Assembly (NCBI GenBank): GCA_014529385.2
Contig: CM043955.1
Location: 153,002,140-153,066,139, forward strand
Source of the DNA: Adiantum capillus-veneris
Taxonomy: Eukaryota; Streptophyta; Polypodiopsida; Polypodiales; Pteridaceae
Reading direction: 5' to 3'
DNA: 64,000 nucleotides
Positions 35,839 through 48,693 of this stretch are shown here, one piece after another; position 1 is the first letter of the stretch, and every line of letters starts with the position of its first letter. Both the position numbers and the translations under genes were made by a program. Under the pieces are notes generated by a model. It worked only from the letters and a program-made list of their open reading frames with translations. It was not told the origin of the DNA and ran no database searches.

Positions 35839-37300
35839 TCATACCTTTTGGGACAATGTCGTTACCTTTTGAAACCAATTGTTCAAAGTCGTTTTGGGTG
35901 AAGACTTTGACCAATAGTTTTTTACCACCCTAGGCATTTCATCTAGTTGTAAGGGTGGTGGGGTACTCTCCCATGGTTTTATTTGCAACGTTGTTGTAGG
36001 TGGTGAACTTACAATGGGAGGTGCAAATTCTTTCTTGTTTGTATGGATATGTACAATGGTAGGTGGAGGTTGTGTTGAAGCTTCTATTTCTGTATATGAA
36101 TTACATGAAAAGCAAAAAGTTTCATTTGTTTTTTCTATGGTTGAGCTGAGCGACACAAGCCTTTCTTGCTTGGGTACCCAAACTAGATCCAAACAAGGTG
36201 TATAGTGTTCTGTGATCTTTCCCTTCCCACAATCTTCAATCGCCTTTATCGTACAAGATTTGACTCACATGGGTCAGGTGATAGGTAAGAACACAATTTA
36301 TGTTTGGGCACCCAGATTTGATCATTTCCTTCATAGTAGCCTTGGGCTTCCAATAGTCATTTAGGAATCCAATGCAACATTTCCTTACATTTTGGGAGCA
36401 AGTGGGGTGTTTCTTACAAGGCTTCTATATTTTAGCATAAAAAATTGTCGCTAAAGAATCTTTAGGGACCCATTTGTATGTTTTATTTGTTATATTATGA
36501 CGAGTCTTGTCAGAAGCTATATGCGTTGCTCCTATCATATTTAAAGGTACAAGTTGTGGCATTTCATCCCCCTTAGGTGTTACCCAGGTTGTCCCCCTAT
36601 TTCCCCAAGTCTCTATGGTTGCTGCTAGGTGGACCCAATCCACATTGTCGGACTCACTCATCCAAGGTAGATCATCCATATAAGGAGAATCTTCCCCAGC
36701 ATCAGTGTCCATTTTACACGTGTAACAATATTTCAATGGGGCCGAGTAAATTGTGGTATCAGATCTATGATCACTTATAAATATGTTTCCTAGAGGATGT
36801 GCTTGACCAGTTACAAGATACTTGAATAACAAAATCTTGGAACTGCAAGTAGACATGGTTTTTAGACTAGTCATGCACCATTTTTGCTTCCCTCATGAAA
36901 GGACGTCCTAAGATCATCCCAGATGACATAGTGTGCTTGGAGAAATCCATAACACTGAAGGTATTCCTTATTTTGTGTCCAAGACCTTGATCTTGAGATC
37001 TTCTAGCATCCCAATAGGCTTAAAAATAGTCCCATTTGTCATCTTTACCACTATGTTTATGGTCCCAAGGTGAGGTCTTCCCATAGTTTCCCAACAAATC
37101 TTAGTCACAATGCTAACCCCACCATCAAGGATTCCCTTCACAGTTAATCCCTTGGTAGTGGTTGGTATGGTCACATTGGATTCATCGCCTTCAAAGTATT
37201 GTCCCAACTTGTCAACAACAGAGTTCTCATCTAGGTTGGGTTGTGGATCTAAGTGTTCCTCCTCTATTGGCACCTCTTTAGCTCCATCCATCTGTGCAAA
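35839..37300 (-). pseudogene. Protease and WVPK region of the RT-less Ty3 element
   Basis: The protease loop reads 'GILDGGVSIVTKICWE' (about 37,090-37,140), followed by 'ILGRPFMREAK' near 36,900. Beyond it the minus strand has 'TYKWVPKDSL' and 'LVWVPKQER', plus one further out-of-line copy near 36,310. The WVPK motif also occurs in the giant element near 18,950. Its role is unknown to me. Broken. Confidence 0.6.
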
Positions 37301-37599
37301 TTGTGGTAGCCCCTGACTTTCAGTTCTCCATTGAGGAAAGATTGAAGAGCTAAGAATAGCTCGGGGTCTCCATATAGCTTAGACATGATGGTGGTTCTAA
37401 CTTCTAAAGCTATGAAATTAACAATTTGTTAATATTTAATGGAACTTTTTGGGCTTCAGTCCCTTGACATGGGGAAGATGGGATCTCCATTTCCTTGATA
37501 GGGTCATGTAATCCCTGTGTGAACATTCTCTTCAACAAGAAGGGAGTACGTCCACTTTCCCATGACTTAAAGTCACTTTCTTCTTGGATGACACTAGGT

Positions 37600-40500
37600 A
37601 TGGCTAGTGGTCTATGGACTTTTTTGTTGCATAGGGAACATTGTATCGATAATTTGGATGTGCCTAGGTGCCGGCTCTAGATCCCTTTGGGTCTCTTCTA
37701 CCAAACCCATTAATTGCTTGACTCGCTCCATCTCCTCTGAAGGGTTTGGGTAAGTTTCTATCTTCTTCTTGGGTCCTAGCCATTGTGGCTCATGACGATC
37801 TTCCTTGTTTGTTTCTTTCCTAGTGCTTGTTTTAGTCTCCATGGTTTCACTTGAATCAAAATCCTCTTCAGCTTCATTCATATATATGGGGTCCTCACCA
37901 GTCCCTATGTTTGTGTTTGAACTAGGGTCTGACTTCGCTTCTTTTTGTGATCTCTTCCTTTGTGTTTTCTTCTTCTTCTGAGATTGTGCAATTGATGCCA
38001 TGTCTCTTTCTTCAAGAATATAATTTTGTTTCTTAAGCATCAATTGTATGAGTACTTTTACTGGTACCACATGCGTACTATGTGTTGGCTCCTCATTAAC
38101 CTCAATTAAATTTAATGGCGTGATATTTGGTGCATTTGGATTATTAGGACATTGGGCAATCAAATGATCTATGCCACAGCAATTACACATGAGTATCGGC
38201 ATTGTAGACGTGCTCGCTTGATTGGTTTGATTTAGTGTGACATTTGTTTGTAGCCTAATAGGACATTCGTCTACACGATGTGGACCTCCACATTCATAGC
38301 ATTGAAGAGGTGGTCTCTTGGCAGTGTAATTGATAATCTGGCCTCTCGAAATAAGAAAAACTACTTGATAAACAGGTTTAACTTGTCCCCAATAGTCTTC
38401 CATGTAATCTTGTGGACTTTCTTCAAGTGCATCAATACCATAGGCAATATTAGGGTCTATATCTTCTTCACATCCTTCCAAAACAACAATAGATGACTCA
38501 CAACCCACTTGATTCACAAAAGTGATTCTCAGATGTGGTGGTTACGGTCCTAGCAGCATTGGAGGTGGTAAGGGTGTTGTTTGAACAAAATTTTGGGCTC
38601 TAGGGACCATGTGTTGTGATGTTTGTTCAAGAGGTGGGGCCGGCATCAATGCAGACACTCGAGGTGTGTTTGTCTATGCTAAAGTTGGTCTATTGTCCAT
38701 CGCGCGTTTAAATGCTATGCAATCCTTGGCTTGATGACCATACATCCCACATGCATTGCAATTCCCATTAAATTTTACTCTAAAAGTAGGACATTCACTG
38801 GTACTATGTGGACCATAGCAAATTGAGCACCATTGTTGCTCCCTTCTTGGATATATATGGTTGTTTTGCAGAGCACGATTGTCTCTAAGACTTTCTTGAA
38901 TGGCCTTGGTGAGATATGCTAAAGTCACCTCAGATTTTGTTAGCTCTTTAGCAATAGGCTCTATGGTCATTGGCTCATTTCCCGATGCTTGCGAGCTAGT
39001 AGATTTAGGCTCAACAGACACTCTTTCTCCTTGAATCATTAAATTATCCTCCAATTGGATCATTGGTGGTGACTAATTCCCAAGTGGTGATATCTCTAGG
39101 GACTAGGCCATTGTAGATATCCTCACATTGTAGTCTCCTAATGAATCTATCAAGTACTTGGTTATTATTGAAGCACTCATTTGGATTACATCGAGAATTC
39201 AAATGCTTCAAGTGACTAATAAAGTCTCTCACGGACTCTCCTTCCTCTTATTGGGCTTTCTGGAGCTGAGATGCTACATCCCAAAGTACTCCCTCTCGTA
39301 TGTACTCTTTCAAGAACAGTCTCGTAAGAGTGGGCTAAATCATTTTCTCTTCCACCCTTAGGGTTCTATACCAATCCACAGTCTTTCCACTTAAGGTCAG
39401 GCTTAAGGCATTACTCTTATGCAGGTCATTGTGTTATCCTAGGGAATCTCATATTTGATTAAATACTCTAATGTGCTTGCTCACATCCTCATCTCCACTA
39501 AATTTTTGTGTGAGCTTGGCTATTTGTACTGCCTTACTTCTAGGTTCTCTATCACGCATATTGCGCATATTTTCAACAATGTATTGACCAATAGCTTGAG
39601 AAAATGTTGCCAAGTCTCCTAAGTCAGCCGATATAGTGGGGACAAGTGCTCTTGGGATTTTATGTGGAATGGGGGTTGGCATTGGGCTTAGCGTATATGC
39701 AGCCCTTGGGTTCCAAGTTGGGTACGGTGTCGTCCCATATGGTGGCCCAAAGTTCATATGTTTGGCCCTAGGCATAGCAGACATGGTAGTTGGTATAGCC
39801 CCATTGAAATAAGATCTTGGATGTTGTGGTTGTGGAGCATAAGTTGTTGAAACAATGGGAGGGGTAGGAGCTACATGAGTACGAGGTCCTATAGGTGCAT
39901 ATGATTGGTACAGACTTGTAGGTACTATTGCAGGCATTGAGCTACCATGTAGTGGTGCTTTACTAAAAAAGAGGTCCATGGCGTGTTTCTTGTCATGCCC
40001 AACACTGGGGTAGACATGGTAGCCATGGTATCATCAAGAGAAAGATGAGCTAGACTTGGAAAGGTTAAGCTATCACTTGTGGGCTCAGATTGTACTGAGA
40101 CCCCTGGCAAAACCACATATGTAGAATCCATTGGGCTTACTGAGGGAGTCTCCATTTTTAATAAAGTGGTTGCTTATCCTTCCCTATGTCCATGAATCTC
40201 ATGAGACCCGTTGAAGGCATGTGGATCCCTTTATTCTATCTCTCTAGATTAATAACCCTATGGATGACATCACAAACTCTTTGTTGTTGCTCCTCTACGC
40301 TAGCAGCACCCGTTGTGGATTGTAGCATATCTAACCAACCCACGTGATAGGTGTGACCTGTGTATAAGTCGGTTAGAGTTTCTGTTTATAGTTTGTACTC
40401 CCAATTATCATTTAGGAATGCTCCATCTAGGATTGAGGTGCTAGGGGTGTCCTTTGAGCTAGATGCAATGTGACTTTCTATGGGTTGACCCTTAGTGGTC

Positions 40501-40978
40501 GCTAATTTAGGAGCACTCGATTGCTCGCATAACATGGATGTTGACATGTGAGCTTTTTCTTTTAACTCTCTGCGTTGCTCCTATGTAAGCTCTTGATTTC
40601 CTTTTCCCTAGCCGCAATGATATACCGCTCAACCTCTTGCACTTTGGCAAGGCTTCTACCATCAGGTAATATAACCTCGGAGGGGAATAGCTCTGAAGAA
40701 TCAGGGGGTGCAGTGAATGGAGTATTCACGTGCAAACTCTCCAGGAGCATGGGATCTACGTTGGTCATGAATGGAAAATTTACTTCCCCACCCCCCTCAT
40801 TTACATCGCTAACTCCATGTTCGGAGCAAGTGGCTCTACTAAAAGTTTCCTTCAAGCGGCTAAGCACGCTCGGCCCAGACCGTGGGCCCAGGGCATGCAT
40901 GTCTTGGCTTGAACTATTAGGATTAGGCATTGGGTAACCTTCCATGATGTCGTAATCAGAGGAAGAGTCACTGGACAT
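37600..40978 (-). pseudogene. Gag region with four zinc-knuckle-like motifs
   Basis: Reading 5' to 3' on the minus strand there is a poorly conserved N-terminus (40,562-40,978), a Pro-rich segment with many Pro/Ala/Met (39,449-39,979), a capsid-like segment near 39,050-39,500, then knuckle-like motifs 'WCSICYGPHSTSEC' and 'CNACGMYGHQAKDC' (38,674-38,850). Two more follow, 'CYECGGPHRVDEC' and 'CNCCGIDHLIAQC' (38,130-38,300), and an acidic, Lys-rich tail. RNA-binding gag of a Ty3 element. Broken. Confidence 0.65.
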
Positions 40979-41224
40979 AAATGTGGGTCTTGAGCGATAC
41001 TACCTTGGGTTCCCGCTGAGGGCCTAGAGCCTAATGTGGAGGAATAATGAGTGCCCGCGTAAACAAATACACTCTCTATGGGATCTTTCTCTAGCACATG
41101 ACCAGAGTGTAGGTGCATGTGAGCTCAACACTCTAGAAGTGTTGGTGAGTGCCCTTGAAGGCCGCTCACCTAGTTTTTTGGGCATTTGCAACCCGAATTT
41201 ACCCTCTTTTTGGTCTCAGATTTC

Positions 41225-41870
41225 CCTATGTATTGTACTTTACTAGTATTGTACTGTCTCATATGGTGGTACTGGGTACTGACTGGTACTAGCGCATGAG
41301 TATACTGGTACGAGTAGTACTGATACTGAACCTTTACTACTACTGAAATATACCTATACCGATATGCTGCTATACTAGAAGTACTGGTCTCAGATTTTAG
41401 TGAAGTACTGGCACTGGTATATAATGAACATGTACTACTATTGCTAATGGCTAGACCTATATTGGACCTGTATTGCTACAATATGTTTTAAGTTTTTTTT
41501 CGTACTGTACTGGACACTCACTATCTAACACAACAAACCGCTCACAGAGTTACTCAGCCAGCTCACTGGTACACTATTACTGGTATATTGGTATACAGGC
41601 ACACAGATTTTTCCTTTTGTTTGTATCTTTTCTTAAATTTTCTCTTTTGTCTCACATTGGAGCAAGTATACTGGTATACTGATACTGTTATTACTACACT
41701 CACTGTCTCAACTAGCTCTTGTACAGTCACTGGTAGTGGTATTGGTAGTACTTATAGTACTGGCTAGACCTATACTAGACCTACTATACTAGTTTATTGG
41801 CATATGGTTCTCAAAGTTATTGAGCTAGTATTGGTACTGGTACTACTATAATGATGGTACTAGTAGCTAT
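41225..41870. repeat. GGTACT-rich low-complexity tract
   Basis: About 650 bp in which TACTGG, GGTACT and TACTAG words recur dozens of times without a strict period. On the minus strand it reads ACCAGTACC. A shorter tract of the same kind lies at 47,995-48,065 on the plus strand. Both lie upstream of gag or just after a primer site of a Ty3 element. Confidence 0.7.
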
Positions 41871-42028
41871 GTCAATGTAAAGGAGGTTGTATAAGTTTTC
41901 TGTGGATGAATGGAAGTCCTCCTATTGAATAACGTCTTTGTGTCGCATTGGATCCCCTTTCCTTCTCTGCTTTGTTACAAGTGTTCCAGGTGTGTGGTGG
42001 CAGTGGTGCCCCCCCAATGTTGTGTCTT

Positions 42029-42153
<125 letters not shown>

Positions 42154-42304
42154 TTTATGTGCAAGGGATGGTGGCAATTGATGACATTCATGGGTGCAAG
42201 TTGATTGGTGGTCTGTGTGAGTGCAAGTGCCTTGAATTCAGTGCAAATGTGTATTTGGTATGTGATTGTGTGTCATTTGAAGGTGTTTTTTGAGAGGATA
42301 GGGG

Positions 42305-42467
42305 TGTTGTGAATACCCTGGGCTATAGAGAGGCATTCCTGTGTGTGCTAGGCACATTCTCCATTCTCCCTCTCCAATGGGGAAGAAAACCTCCTAGTGA
42401 GGGAAAAAAATACCTCTATTGTCCTAAATGTGTTCACACACATCACTACCACATATATATAGTAACA
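42305..42467 (-). repeat. Probable solo copia LTR
   Basis: The right 90 bp match the copia LTR at 30,870-30,959 ('gtgttcacacacatcactac' and flanks). On the minus strand it starts TGTTACTATATATA and ends TTCACAACA. No copia coding sequence lies next to it and I see no target duplication, so it may also be a truncated piece. Confidence 0.55.
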
Positions 42468-42544
42468 TTTAAGAGGGAAACATGACATTGAAGACAGAGA
42501 TGCAATTTACAAGGTGGAGTAAAGAGCGGAGAGAAGTGGTAATG

Positions 42545-42578
42545 TAGAGAGAGAGAGAGATAGATAGATAGATAGATA
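42545..42578. repeat. (GA)n/(GATA)n tract at the LINE 3' end
   Basis: On the LINE (minus) strand this reads (TATC)n then (TC)n. It sits about 55 bp beyond the LINE stop codon and probably marks the element's 3' terminus or target. Confidence 0.8.
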
Positions 42579-42632
42579 GTTCTATTATCGTCCTGGGAGG
42601 TCAAATATGACCTATGGGACCAAATGAACATG

Positions 42633-45600
42633 TCACGTGGTGTGGGTGGAGTTCATAAGTGACTCTCGATGATAAAAAATGGCTGAAATGAGCGTCGCAA
42701 TAGAGAGTCCACATCGTGGTTGGGAGAGGAAGGTATGTAGGGAGAGCTCATGGCTGAATATATGGGGAAAAGAGGACCTAATGTGGTCAAAATCTGAGCA
42801 CTCAAGTAGTGTGTGGTACTCACTCTCTCGCACTTGACGAGGGCATAAGGTGCAAAGTCGATGACACTCCTCGCCAGTGCCCCAACGTCCTCTCTCGCAG
42901 CGTAGAGAATGGGAGCTAAGACGAATGGAGGCAATGGTGCGGATCGCACTCAACGGGATGGGCTCAAGGATATAGGAATGGGTTCGGTTACCTCGTTTCG
43001 AGAAGAAGAGAGATTTGTAGTTTGGGGCAACGTGTGTGGTGTAATGGCTGAAGCGAGAACCTCCGAATTTCTCCCAAGCCATGATACATTGGCGTTGTAA
43101 GAAGGCCTCATTAACTTGGGAGTCGATCGACGCATCCTTGACCAAGTGACATGCATCCCATCTTCCAAACCATTTCTTGATATCAAGCATCCACCCCGAA
43201 CTTAGTATTTTGCTCTTGCATGTCTTTTGAACCTTTTGACTTGCTTCATATGCGATTCTAGGAAGTCGATGCAAAGGGCTACGTTGTGTCTTACGCATGT
43301 ACTCCACAACCCTTTCCATGCCCAAGACCTCAATGGGAAGCGATCCGGACTCAAGAAGTAAGAGCATGTAGGGTGTTTGTGTCTTGACTTGGAGAAAGTT
43401 GGTGAGAAAACGCTTTTGGACATTCTCAAACTCTTTCCAAGTAGACTTCCCAATGCTTCCACCCCACACCTCCACTCCATAAAGAAGCACCGGTGTCACC
43501 AATGTGTCAAAGAGGTACCTTTTGAGAGCCCAACACTTGATCTCTCCTGCATTGCACATGTTCTCAAATGCATAATAAGCCCTCTTTCCGGCTTCCAAGC
43601 GACGCATTACACAATCCTTCCATTTATGATTGGATGGAACCTCAAGGCCAAGGTACTTGAAGTGATCCACCACTTCAAGTTTCTCATTGTTGTATACAAT
43701 GCATGGATTTTCATCATTGAGGGTCTTTACAAGCATAACCTTGGTTTTGGATCCATTCACGATCAGCCCGCTATGTAGGCAAAAGCGTTCCAAGACACTC
43801 ATAAGCTTTTGTGCATCTTCTAAGGTATGTGCCAAGAGCACTACATCATCGCCATAAAGCAAAAGCATGATCACCGCATTTCCAATCTTAACCTCTTCTA
43901 TGCCTTCTTGCTGCATAAAATCAAGAACCATGTATTCCAATTCATCAATGAGTAGCCCAAAGAGGGTTGGGGAAAGTGGGCATCCTTGTTTGACACCAAT
44001 AGTGCTTGCAAAAAATTCTGAAATTCCATCTCCCATACATAATCGACATATCACTTTTTGGTAGATGCGAAAGACTGCATGCATAAATTCTCTCGGCACT
44101 TGAAGGCTTTGCATACGTCTCCAAAGATTTCCTCGCGGTACCATGTCAAAAGCTTTCTTGAAATCCACAAAGCAACAATACAACTTTTTTCCTTTCAATC
44201 GAGACGCTTCCATAAGAACTCGAAGAGTGACAAGGTGATCAATAGTGCTATGATGCTTTCGAAAATCTGCTTGGCCAAGCGCACGTTTGCCATTCTTTTC
44301 AGCCCATTCACTTATCTTCATCTCCATGATACATCCAAATAACTTTGCCATCAAAGAACCAACCATTATAGTGCGATAGTTGTTCACATTGTTTACATCT
44401 CCTCCTTTGTGCAAAGGTTTGATCCAATTTGCACTCCAATCATGAGGCATGCCATACTGAAGTGCAAGGTTAAACATATCGCATATCCAATATCGTGTTT
44501 TCTTGCTTGTCCATTTAATCATTTCAGCCTTGACACCTTGAAGGTCACTTGCCTTGCGAGTAGCAAGTTTCTCAAGCGCGCGGCATACATCTTCAATGGT
44601 AAAGAAGGGAGACATAAATGGAAGGGAGCTACAACCCTCCATCTTATCAACATTGGGTTGCTCATAGATTTTCTTACAATGCATATACATATCCTCAAGA
44701 GTCAAGTCACCAAAGCTCTCAACGCGCTTGCCTTTTAGATTTTGCCAAAACTTGCCACATGCATGTGCTTTCTCTTGTGCTAAAAGAAGTTGTTTTTCGA
44801 CTTCCCACCTTCTCCTCTTCTTTTGAACAAGTGCTTTGTATGTGTGTGAACATTCCAAGTAAACTTCCTTGTCTTTGATTGTATCCAATCTTAGCAAGTG
44901 TTTTCGGGCTTGACTACATTCCATGTCAAACCATTTCTTCTTGGTGCTACCCTTCTTAGACCTTTTGCAAGACATGTGTTTCGCCGAAAAGCATTCCTTC
45001 GCACAAGAGAAAATTACTTCTTTGAAAACTTTCCACTTGCATTCTAATGTTGGGCTCCCTTGATGCTCTATCATGCTTAACATTTGGTCCACCATATCAG
45101 CATATATAAGTGCTCGTTTGAAGTCTAGACGTAGGTACAAATGATTCACATCATGATTGGAGGCTACATGCTCGGGCCGTTTACCACACTTGAGGTCAAT
45201 ACATAACAGCCTATGATCCGATTCCGGATTCCATTCACCAAGTGTAAAGCTTTGTATGCATTCTAGAGTGGCTTCTGAGAACAACATATAGTCAATCACG
45301 CTAGCACCATTGTGCTTTCTACATGTAAAGTCATTGGTGCCTTGCCATAGAGATACACCATTTGCAATGAGCATTCCGGTACTATTGCACATATGTAGAA
45401 GTGACTTTCCATAGTGATCCACTTCGTTTGCATCATTAGAACTTCGATTATACATGTATGAGTCATCCACTCTTCTTGATACATGCGGCATGTCGACTTG
45501 TTGTGTGTCGTGTTGTAACATATTTGTGCGAGCATTCATGTCTCCAAAAACAATGACTTCACCTTGATCCTTGTAATGAGCAATGTCTTCCTCTAGTTCA

Positions 45601-45970
45601 ACAAAGGGCTGATCTCTATCCATATTCAAGCGAGCATAAAAGTTGGAGTCATAGTGAGGAATGTAGCAGCCGGCCACAAACATGACTTGACCATTTGGTG
45701 GGCTGATTTTCAGCCATAAGTAGCGTTTATACTTATCTTTCAAACCCTTTTTGGTCATACATGCTACGCCTCCTTGGCCTCTTCGTTGCTTTGCATTTTT
45801 GGCCCACATCAAAGAATGTACATCGTATTTGTCAAATCCAAGAATTCGTTGCGCATCATGCTCCCATGTTTCGACAAGAAGTATCACATCGGAGTCATTG
45901 GTAAGCTCATCCATGCCAATTCCCGCATTCCATGGATATCCGTTACAATTCCAAAAGCTTATTCGCAAGC

Positions 45971-46042
<72 letters not shown>

Positions 46043-46106
46043 GGGAATGACCAACACATTTTGGAGGGACCCCTTCTAAGAGAGAGGGGGAGAAACTGGC
46101 AGCCAC
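42633..46106 (-). CDS. Full-length LINE ORF: endonuclease-reverse transcriptase
   Basis: A single open frame of 1,157 codons with no interruption. Residues 22-45 are a Ser-Leu repeat encoded by (TC)n. Residues 47-305 are an APE-type endonuclease ('SFWNCNG', catalytic E80 in 'VETW', 'GDMNAR' at 188, 'SDHRLL' at 296). Residues about 560-840 are reverse transcriptase ('VDFKKAFD' at 647, 'GVKQGCPLSP' at 704, YGDD at 751 instead of the usual FADD). A C-terminal CxxC..H..C zinc motif begins at 1,085. It would nick target DNA and reverse-transcribe its own RNA there. No separate ORF1 is seen upstream. A copy at 51,338 lacks the (TC)n segment, so the true start may lie after it, near residue 46. Two truncated relatives lie in the window. 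Confidence 0.93.
45973..46038. repeat. (GA)33 microsatellite at the LINE 5' side
   Basis: A GA run that encodes the Ser-Leu repeat of the LINE frame. The related LINE fragment at 51,338-52,046 has unrelated sequence at this point, which suggests that the element's conserved part starts right after the run. Confidence 0.9.
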
Positions 46107-46463
46107 TATAGAGAGAAGAGATTGGTTTTATCCCTAAATTTCTAGAAACTAGTTTAGGTTTTTGATTTTATAAGATATTTTCTCTGCATTTTCAAGAAAA
46201 AGAGTATCTATGCCTATAAATTTTACTACTCGCTTTTAGGCCCTGCCATACCCACCATTTAAGTCCACACGACATCCACCCATTTGTCCATTCCATAATC
46301 TCATTTCTAATCCCATGGAAAATGAAGAGGCCCTTTAAGACCCCATTCCCTTCCTAATGTGCTATTATCTTCAATTTCTAAAAATAGATGTTTTGAATTA
46401 AGTTTGTTACTATATAAGTTAAAATTCAAACTTTTAAATCATTTTAAATGTTTCATTTCCAAG

Positions 46464-46500
<37 letters not shown>

Positions 46501-46840
46501 CATCATGGTCCCCATCCCCATCATAAATAAGGTCCAGCAATGCAATACTCCCATCATAGATCATGAGCAACACAAAAATCCTCCCCAATTGTGAATTAGG
46601 AGGACCAAGGTGGAATGGGGATCCAACAATATCCCCATCATTACTTAGAGGACTAGTAGATCAAAAATGGAGATGGAACTCCTCCCATTTGTCGTAGGAC
46701 CAATAAGACAAAGAGGGAACTATCAATCCTTCCATTTTTATTGTTGAGGGCCCTCCTCCCATCATTGTTCATGAGTAAGAATGTGGAGAGGGAGCAAAAA
46801 GTCCTCCTATTATCACTAAGGGCCCTCCTCCCAGAAGGTG

Positions 46841-46892
<52 letters not shown>

Positions 46893-47010
46893 TTTAATTA
46901 TCATCCAAGGAGGTAGTATATGACACATGGGACCAAGACAAAACATTACAATGATGTATTCTAAGTGAGGATGATCGATACATATCAGTTAAGGACTAAG
47001 GTTCCATTGA
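46107..47010. other. Unassigned sequence with microsatellites
   Basis: No coding signal. It holds a (CT)n run (46,466-46,496) and a (GA)n run (46,843-46,891). The words 'gggccctcctccca' occur twice, about 70 bp apart. Bases 46,892-46,940 match the LINE 3' end. Confidence 0.4.
46843..46945 (-). repeat. LINE 3'-end remnant joined to (GA)n
   Basis: The stretch after the GA run ('attatcatccaaggaggt', 'atgggaccaa') matches the LINE 3' untranslated end at 42,578-42,625, again next to a GA/TC run. Probably a very short 5'-truncated LINE copy. Confidence 0.5.
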
Positions 47011-47315
47011 TGTTAACCCTCACGGACACCCTATCACCTTAGACGGATGCATATTATTTATTGGATTGAGTCATGGATCGGGCTTGTCGGTCCAATAGGT
47101 GTGTAGGTGATTGCCGATGAGAGGCGCATCACTTATCTTATTTTTACAGTAGTTTTGCAACGATCGGCCACTGTGGGCGCCCATGTGTGAATGGGACAAA
47201 CTGTTATAAAAGGTCCATTTGACCTAAAATCCTCATTCTTGGAGGTTTAAGTGCTCTTGCTCCATCTCTTTCTCCTTGTCCTTCGTGTGCTCACGTGTGT
47301 ATGTGTGTGTGTATG

Positions 47316-47378
<63 letters not shown>

Positions 47379-47613
47379 GTGTGTAATCAAGCATTACGGC
47401 GGTAGTGAGGCAGTTGAGGGCAGCATCAGTGGTGGATCCTCCTTCTTCATGGCATAGGATCCCTTATGCGACGGAAGCATTGAGCGGTGAGTGACACACC
47501 ATTATTCCTTTGAGCTTGCTAGGTTTGTCTAGTTGTGTGCTTGCAGCCTTCCGTGGCTCGCACATGGTGTACAAGCAAGTCCCCAGCCTTCGACATGCTC
47601 GATAAAGCGCACA
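47011..47613 (+). repeat. 5' LTR of an Athila/Tat-type Ty3 element
   Basis: Starts TGTTAACCCTCACG and ends GCGCACA, followed after a short T run by a primer site. A TATA box (TTATAAAAGG) lies at 47,204. It includes a (TG)n run and a (GA)n run (47,319-47,375). No second LTR is in the window. The open frames within it are not genes. Confidence 0.68.
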
Positions 47614-47617
47614 TTTT

Positions 47618-47635
47618 TGGCACCATTGCCGGGGA
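47618..47635 (+). other. Primer-binding site TGGCACCATTGCCGGGGA
   Basis: Close to the TGGCGCCGTTGCCGGGGA site typical of Athila, Tat and Ogre elements. It supports the LTR call just upstream. Confidence 0.78.
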
Positions 47636-47639
47636 CTTC

Positions 47640-48693
47640 CTTGCACTTAGCTTGAGGAGCACTCAGTGTGCTACCTCTAGAAGCCTTTCTTTCATCTGTT
47701 TTCTGGATTTTGCCGAGTTATGTGAGAATTGTTAACTAGTTGTAATGTGCAGTTTTAGTTATGTTCGTGTGTAGTTGGCTGGGTTAGACAGTGTGTATGT
47801 GGTGTTAATTAGTGTTCTTAGCAGTTTAGACAGAGTGGCAAGAGGTGCAACAGTGTGCACGCTTGAGAGAGGCTCTGTGTGTGAGCTCGGCGCCACGCAG
47901 TTGAACATTATTCACACAAAAAAAGGAAGTTAAAAAATAGTCAGTCAGTACCAAATAGTTAGTCAGTCAATCAGTCATGTAGTCAGTACTAGTCACCCAG
48001 TTAGTCAGTCATGCAGTTAGTCAATACCAGTACTAATACCAGCACCAGTACCAGTACCAGTACTACCTAGGTGATCTGGTTGAGTAAGTATGAGTGTGCA
48101 GCCCGAGGAGGTCACCCAATAAAAATGTAACCTATCACGTGAGTTCAACAGAAGGGTCTTTAAAGTTCTTGAAACTTAAAGAAATATATATACAAAAGGG
48201 CATTATTTTTTCAAATTTGAAAAAAACTTATAGATTTTAAAAGAAAAGGGTACTTTATATTCTTAACAAAACTCACAGATAAGGATTTTACAAACAGGTC
48301 TTGAACGCACGTGATATGCTAGTTTTACACATAGTGAACCCCCCGAGGTGTGCAGTCTGCTGTGTGTTAGATAGAGTATAAAAGTCTCCTTCTTGGCTCC
48401 TTATTCAAAAGGGAAAATTCCCTTACATAAAGCAGAAGAAGAAGAAGAAGAAGAAGAAGAAGAAGAGGAAGCCCCCTCTTGGGCTCACTTCAGCTCCAAC
48501 AAGGCAAAAAAAAAAGCTGAAGAAGCCCCAAAAACATTTTTTCCCAATCTCTTATAGAGAGCCGTCTTTGATTTTGGAAGCTTGCATCTAATTGGTCCAT
48601 CAAGGCACCCTTTACTTGGAAATTTTGACGATGTGGTGACTCCTTTCTCTTTAACACATGAGTACCCTTTACTCAAGGGGGGGAACAACAACG
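47640..48693. other. Ty3 leader remnant and unassigned sequence
   Basis: After the primer site come about 450 bp with 'agtcagt' and 'accagtacc' repeats (47,935-48,075), then AT-rich sequence and a (GAA)n run at 48,434-48,466. No gag is recognisable, so the element seems to be truncated here. A minus-strand open frame at 48,485-48,742 is unrecognised. Confidence 0.45.

Larger units (their letters stand above)
35622..41900 (-). mobile_element. Ty3/gypsy element with gag and protease but no visible RT or integrase
   Basis: The minus strand holds a long gag region with several zinc knuckles and a protease, then a WVPK-containing stretch, a polypurine tract and an LTR (35,622-35,817). Protease to LTR is only about 1.1 kb, too short for reverse transcriptase and integrase, and no motifs of either are seen. 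The left LTR sits in LINE sequence. The right end is not found; low-complexity sequence upstream of gag (to about 41,900) is probably its leader. Fossil with many breaks, possibly a non-autonomous type. Confidence 0.6.
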
